Assembly: GCA_022425185.1 (NCBI GenBank)
Contig: JAKMFY010000019.1
Location: 1-9,612, forward strand
Origin: Candidatus Poseidoniaceae archaeon
GTDB taxonomy: Archaea > Thermoplasmatota > Poseidoniia > Poseidoniales > Poseidoniaceae
Direction of reading: 5' to 3'
Length of the DNA stretch: 9,612 nt
The notes under the pieces were generated by a model. The model searched no databases. It worked only from the letters and a program-made list of their open reading frames with translations, and was not told the DNA's origin. The position numbers and the translations under genes were made by a program. Below are positions 6,894 to 9,612 of the stretch, in pieces; position 1 is the first letter of the stretch; every line of letters starts with the position of its first letter.

Positions 6894-7556
6894 TCAACGC
6901 TGTCGTCCGTCTTCCCATTGATATCGTAATCGTTCTGGTCGCTGGAATATTTCAGGTTCAATATGAGGTCCTATCTCCAGTCGATCCTGTCGAAGAATAC
7001 CCCTGCGACGCAGTACCTTTACTGCTGAATGAACACTTGCTCGAGAACGACCTATTCGACGTGCAAGTTCTGCTTGTGTTCTTGGCGTTCCTTCTTCTAG
7101 AATATCATCGACAATTTGTCTTTGAACGGTAGACAAGCCAATTGGAAGGCTGGAAGCAACCATTTCTTGACTTGCAGACATTGTTTGTAAAATTTCAACT
7201 TGTGCCGGACCACCTGCAAAGTAACAGGTTCTTCCATTGACTGGCATGACCGTAATACTGCTTTCATTTTGCAGAACGTCAAGATGATGTCGTAATGTCC
7301 CATTTGCAGCGCTGAGTTCATGTTGAAGTTCACGATAACATAGACCTGGATGACGCTCAAGAGTGCGTAGAACACGCATTCTGAACGGATGTTCCACTTG
7401 TTGTCGCTTTGATGCAACTCCGCCAAAGGCGAAGGCTGAGGCTGCTGATGCAGCCGCTACAACACCTTGTGCTAATCCTGCAACGCCGCCTGCCGCACCT
7501 GCGATTCCAGCAGCAAGCCATGGCCTCTGCCGAACCCATTGTGCTAGAAGTGCCAT
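6894..7556 (-). CDS. Membrane-tethered tandem winged-helix transcription regulator
   Basis: This is a 220-residue protein. Residues 12-47 form a long Ala/Gly-rich hydrophobic stretch, enough for one long membrane helix or a tight two-helix hairpin, followed by a basic SKRQQ. Two winged-helix domains then follow. The first, about 55-115, contains HPFRMRVLRTLERHPGLCYRELQHEL and the recognition helix NGTLRHHLDVLQ, and resembles archaeal ArsR/MarR-like domains. The second, about 141-195, contains TQAELARRIGRSRASVHSAVKVLRRRGIL, a typical HTH with recognition helix SRASVHSAVKVL. Tandem winged helices behind a membrane anchor suggest a one-component sensor that holds DNA at the membrane. No ligand domain is seen. 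It begins 47 bases after the HxlR gene and has its own well-placed TATA-like box, so it can be transcribed separately. Confidence 0.83.
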   Translation of the reverse strand: MALLAQWVRQRPWLAAGIAGAAGGVAGLAQGVVAAASAASAFAFGGVASKRQQVEHPFRMRVLRTLERHPGLCYRELQHELSAANGTLRHHLDVLQNESSITVMPVNGRTCYFAGGPAQVEILQTMSASQEMVASSLPIGLSTVQRQIVDDILEEGTPRTQAELARRIGRSRASVHSAVKVLRRRGILRQDRLEIGPHIEPEIFQRPERLRYQWEDGRQR

Positions 7557-7577
7557 ACGTTTGGGTTGGCTTTTTGG

Positions 7578-7586
7578 TATCTTAAA
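7578..7586 (-). promoter_or_regulatory. TATA-like box for the membrane-tethered regulator
   Basis: On the minus strand TTTAAGATA spans -30 to -22 from the ATG at 7556, the spacing expected for a leaderless archaeal transcript. No Shine-Dalgarno sequence precedes the ATG. It lies entirely within the 47-base gap after the HxlR gene, so this gene probably has its own promoter. Confidence 0.55.
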
Positions 7587-7603
7587 CCATCGTCTCTTTG
7601 AGT

Positions 7604-8059
7604 CTAAGCCCCGATGATAGAACCTTTGTGGATTTTCATGAATGCAACAAGAGGTGAGAGTAATTTTCCACAGGTTTTCCCGTGTTCTGAAAGACGGTAT
7701 GTAACCCGAATCGGCGGACCTTCACTCACACTGCGGACAACAAGATCTTCTTCGACAAGGTATCGCAATTTGTCAGAGAGTGTTCGAGATGAGATTCCTT
7801 TGAGAAGATGTTTCATTTCATTGAATCGTCGATCACCAGCGATGTATAGCGTAGAAAGGATCTCGATTGTCCAACGAGAACCAAAAACATCCAATGCTTC
7901 TACTGCAGCATCAACTTCCCAAGCGATATCGAATGGGCCTTGAGTAGAATGGTCTGAAAGGAGTGTTCGAATCTGTCCCCCAGTCTGGATGGTTTCACTG
8001 ATTTTGTCGCTTATTGTTCTCAATTCGGTCGGCGGTAAAATCATAGGAGGTTCGGGCAT
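7604..8059 (-). CDS. HxlR-family winged-helix transcription regulator
   Basis: This is a 151-residue protein. Residues 54-143 are an HxlR domain: VFGSRWTIEILSTLYIAGDRRFNEMKHLLKGIS, the recognition helix SRTLSDKLRYLVEEDLV (91-107), a wing with RVTYRLSEHGK, and a final helix for dimer formation. HxlR proteins bind DNA as dimers and often act on divergent neighbours. A 50-residue N-terminal extension precedes the domain, longer than in a typical HxlR of about 110 residues; it is hydrophilic and of unknown role. Cys130 in the domain is single, and no conserved redox Cys is evident near the start. The gene is divergent from the acyl-CoA dehydrogenase/hydratase fusion and is the likely local regulator of it (inference). 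A GAGG four bases before the ATG at 8059 and a TATA-like box support the start; Met6 is an alternative. Confidence 0.9.
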   Translation of the reverse strand: MPEPPMILPPTELRTISDKISETIQTGGQIRTLLSDHSTQGPFDIAWEVDAAVEALDVFGSRWTIEILSTLYIAGDRRFNEMKHLLKGISSRTLSDKLRYLVEEDLVVRSVSEGPPIRVTYRLSEHGKTCGKLLSPLVAFMKIHKGSIIGA

Positions 8060-8159
8060 ATTTCCTCGGAAACATTAGGTATACTTGATTTCTTTTCAAC
8101 ACTTAGCAACAAAACGTGAAAGCGCATGATTCATGAACGGTTTGCTCTTGGTTCAAACC
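8060..8159. promoter_or_regulatory. Divergent promoter region between HxlR and beta-oxidation genes
   Basis: About 73-100 bases, depending on the start of the fusion gene, separate the two divergent genes. The palindrome GTATAC (8079-8084) lies in an AT-rich stretch and could act as a TATA element in either direction: it is at about -20 to -25 for HxlR. For the fusion gene it would give a leader of about 25 bases to the ATG at 8133. Two inverted repeats could be operators: TTTCC-TC-GGAAA (8061-8072), just before the HxlR start, and CATGA-T-TCATG (8125-8135), which overlaps the alternative ATG at 8133. Confidence 0.45.
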
Positions 8160-9612
8160 ATGAAGGCTGTAGAGAATGTTGCAATCGTCGGTGCTGGGAA
8201 CATGGGGTCTGGAATTGCGCAGAAAAGTGCTCAAGAAGCATTCAACGTCCAAATGGTTGACAGAGAGGAACAATATGTCGCTCGAGGCCGTTCAATTATC
8301 GAGAATTTCCTTACAGAAGCTATTGAACGCCGTATTTTTTCACAGGCAGAAGTCGATGAAACATTGAATCGTATTACTGATGTCATTGGTGTCGAGAATA
8401 CTGCAGTTGATACAGATCTCGTCATCGAAGCAGTCTTCGAAGATTTTGACATCAAAACAGCGGTCTTTTCAACCCTTGACGAAGTCTGCGGAGAAGATAC
8501 AATTCTTGCCTCCAATACGTCATCTTTGTCAGTTAATGCTCTTGCTGAAGCGACTGGACGACCGGATCGGTTTGTTGGTTTGCATTTCTTTTATCATCCA
8601 GCTAAGAACAGACTTATCGAAGTCATTCCTGCTGAAACAACTTCCAAGGAGACTCTCGATCGAACCGTTCAATACTGCAGAACACTCGGAAAAGTCGTCA
8701 TCGTTTGCAAGGACAGACCAGGATTTGTTGTTAATCGATTCTTCGTTCCTTGGCTCAACGAAGCATGCCTTCTTCTTGAGGAAGGCGTTGCGAATGCAGC
8801 TCAAATCGATGCCATTTCTCGTAAGGCATTCCGCATAGGATTAGGCCCATTCGGATTGATGAATCTAACAGGTCCTCCGATTGCGCTCCATTCTACAGAT
8901 TATCTTGCCGAGCAATTGAATACGCCACGATATGTTGGTGCTCAGAATCTTAGAGATCTTGTTGCAAACAATGCGATGTGGCCAATTGAAGAAGACGATT
9001 CCTACAACGAAGAACAGTATACGATTGTCTCTGAGCGTCTACTCGGTGTCGTATTCGGTGTCGCTGCACAAATCGTTGAGGAAGATATTTGTTCAATGGA
9101 AGATGTTGACAGAGGCGCTAAAGTTGGACTACGATGGGCTAAGGGTCCATTCGAACTGATGAATCGCCTCGGAGTTGATGAGGCATACCGTATGGCTTTA
9201 GCATATCAACAACTCACAGGAGATACATGGAATCTTCCGGAATTCTTTGAACAACAAACCTCCAATTGGGACTTTTCCTATGTGGATCTCCATGCAGAAG
9301 ACGGAATTGCAACCATTACTATCAATCGTCCAGAAGCGATGAACGCCCTGAATGAAGTCGTTGTTGAACAATTGACAAAAGCAGTTCAGACTGCTAATGC
9401 AGACGATGCTGTGACAACAATTGTCCTTGATGGAGCAGGAAAAGCCTTCGTTGCAGGAGCGGATGTCAAATTCTTTGTCGATAAAATACGTTCAGATTCG
9501 ATTCCAGATATTCAAGTCTTTACTGAGAATGGGCATGTGCTCTTGTCAGCATTAGAAGACTCAACGAAGACTACGGTAGCGCTCACCACTGGATTGGCTC
9601 TTGGTGGTGGAC
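8160..9612 (+). CDS. 3-hydroxyacyl-CoA dehydrogenase / enoyl-CoA hydratase fusion (3' partial)
   Basis: The frame is open from 8160 to the window end (484 residues visible). Residues 5-185 are the NAD-binding dehydrogenase domain: GAGNMG (11-16), Asp34 at the end of the second strand as expected for NAD, and SNTSSL. Catalytic residues Ser121, His142, Glu154 and Asn192 are present with the same spacing as in characterised short-chain enzymes. Residues about 186-350 hold two C-terminal dehydrogenase segments (GFVVNRF...GPFGLMNLTG and WAKGPFELMNRLG). From about 372 an enoyl-CoA hydratase/crotonase domain begins: ATITINRPEAMNALN, then AGKAFVAGADVKFF, and LALGGG at the window edge; the catalytic Glu lie beyond. 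The protein should hydrate 2-enoyl-CoA and oxidise the 3-hydroxyacyl-CoA, in fatty-acid oxidation or a related acyl-CoA route. Dehydrogenase-first order is the archaeal fusion type, opposite to bacterial FadB. An in-frame ATG at 8133 is an alternative start; 8160 fits the domain start best. Confidence 0.93.
   Translation, partial: MKAVENVAIVGAGNMGSGIAQKSAQEAFNVQMVDREEQYVARGRSIIENFLTEAIERRIFSQAEVDETLNRITDVIGVENTAVDTDLVIEAVFEDFDIKTAVFSTLDEVCGEDTILASNTSSLSVNALAEATGRPDRFVGLHFFYHPAKNRLIEVIPAETTSKETLDRTVQYCRTLGKVVIVCKDRPGFVVNRFFVPWLNEACLLLEEGVANAAQIDAISRKAFRIGLGPFGLMNLTGPPIALHSTDYLAEQLNTPRYVGAQNLRDLVANNAMWPIEEDDSYNEEQYTIVSERLLGVVFGVAAQIVEEDICSMEDVDRGAKVGLRWAKGPFELMNRLGVDEAYRMALAYQQLTGDTWNLPEFFEQQTSNWDFSYVDLHAEDGIATITINRPEAMNALNEVVVEQLTKAVQTANADDAVTTIVLDGAGKAFVAGADVKFFVDKIRSDSIPDIQVFTENGHVLLSALEDSTKTTVALTTGLALGGG

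Noticed and set aside
7095..7102. Palindrome TTCTAGAA, similar to the core of the 14-base palindrome
   Set aside because: It is shorter, lies inside a coding region and has no promoter next to it; chance is enough.
8380..8838. A 152-codon open frame on the plus strand
   Set aside because: It is a shifted reading of the dehydrogenase gene, whose own frame carries the catalytic motifs and stays open to the window end.

Overview
The window looks like a stretch of a compact archaeal chromosome, and a marine Poseidoniales (Marine Group II)-type euryarchaeon fits best. The ribosomal protein uS2 is the short archaeal form. There is a surface protein with CARDB-like domains, one membrane span and cytoplasmic zinc ribbons, and a small lipoprotein with a Ser-Ser-Gly-Cys lipobox. 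The regulators are archaeal winged-helix types, and several start codons have AT-rich TATA-like boxes about 26 bases upstream, as expected for leaderless archaeal transcripts. The lineage is inferred from gene content; no phylogeny was run.

Layout. 1-2061 (+): 3' part of a large membrane protein with external beta-sandwich domains, one membrane span and three zinc ribbons. 2232-2780 (+): a lipoprotein of unknown function. 2770-3945 (-): a Cas4-like PD-(D/E)XK nuclease with four membrane helices inserted into the domain, convergent with the lipoprotein and overlapping it by 11 bases. 4068-4676 (+): ribosomal protein uS2, divergent from the nuclease. 8059 down to 4665 (-): a four-gene run of HxlR regulator, membrane-tethered double winged-helix regulator, soluble winged-helix regulator and tRNA-dihydrouridine synthase. 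8160-9612 (+): a 3-hydroxyacyl-CoA dehydrogenase/enoyl-CoA hydratase fusion that runs off the window end.

How the genes may work together. uS2 and the dihydrouridine synthase serve translation. The soluble regulator overlaps the synthase gene by ATGA, so the two are probably translated together. The HxlR regulator is divergent from the beta-oxidation fusion and shares a short promoter region with it, which suggests local control of fatty-acid or acyl-CoA metabolism. Three unrelated-looking winged-helix regulators in a row make this a regulatory island. A perfect 14-base palindrome sits directly against the TATA-like box of the soluble regulator.

The most unusual item is the membrane-embedded Cas4-like nuclease. 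All the expected metal-binding and iron-sulfur residues are visible, but four transmembrane helices separate the N-terminal Cys/His part from the catalytic core. No CRISPR array or other cas gene is present. No rRNA, tRNA, insertion sequence or CRISPR array was seen.
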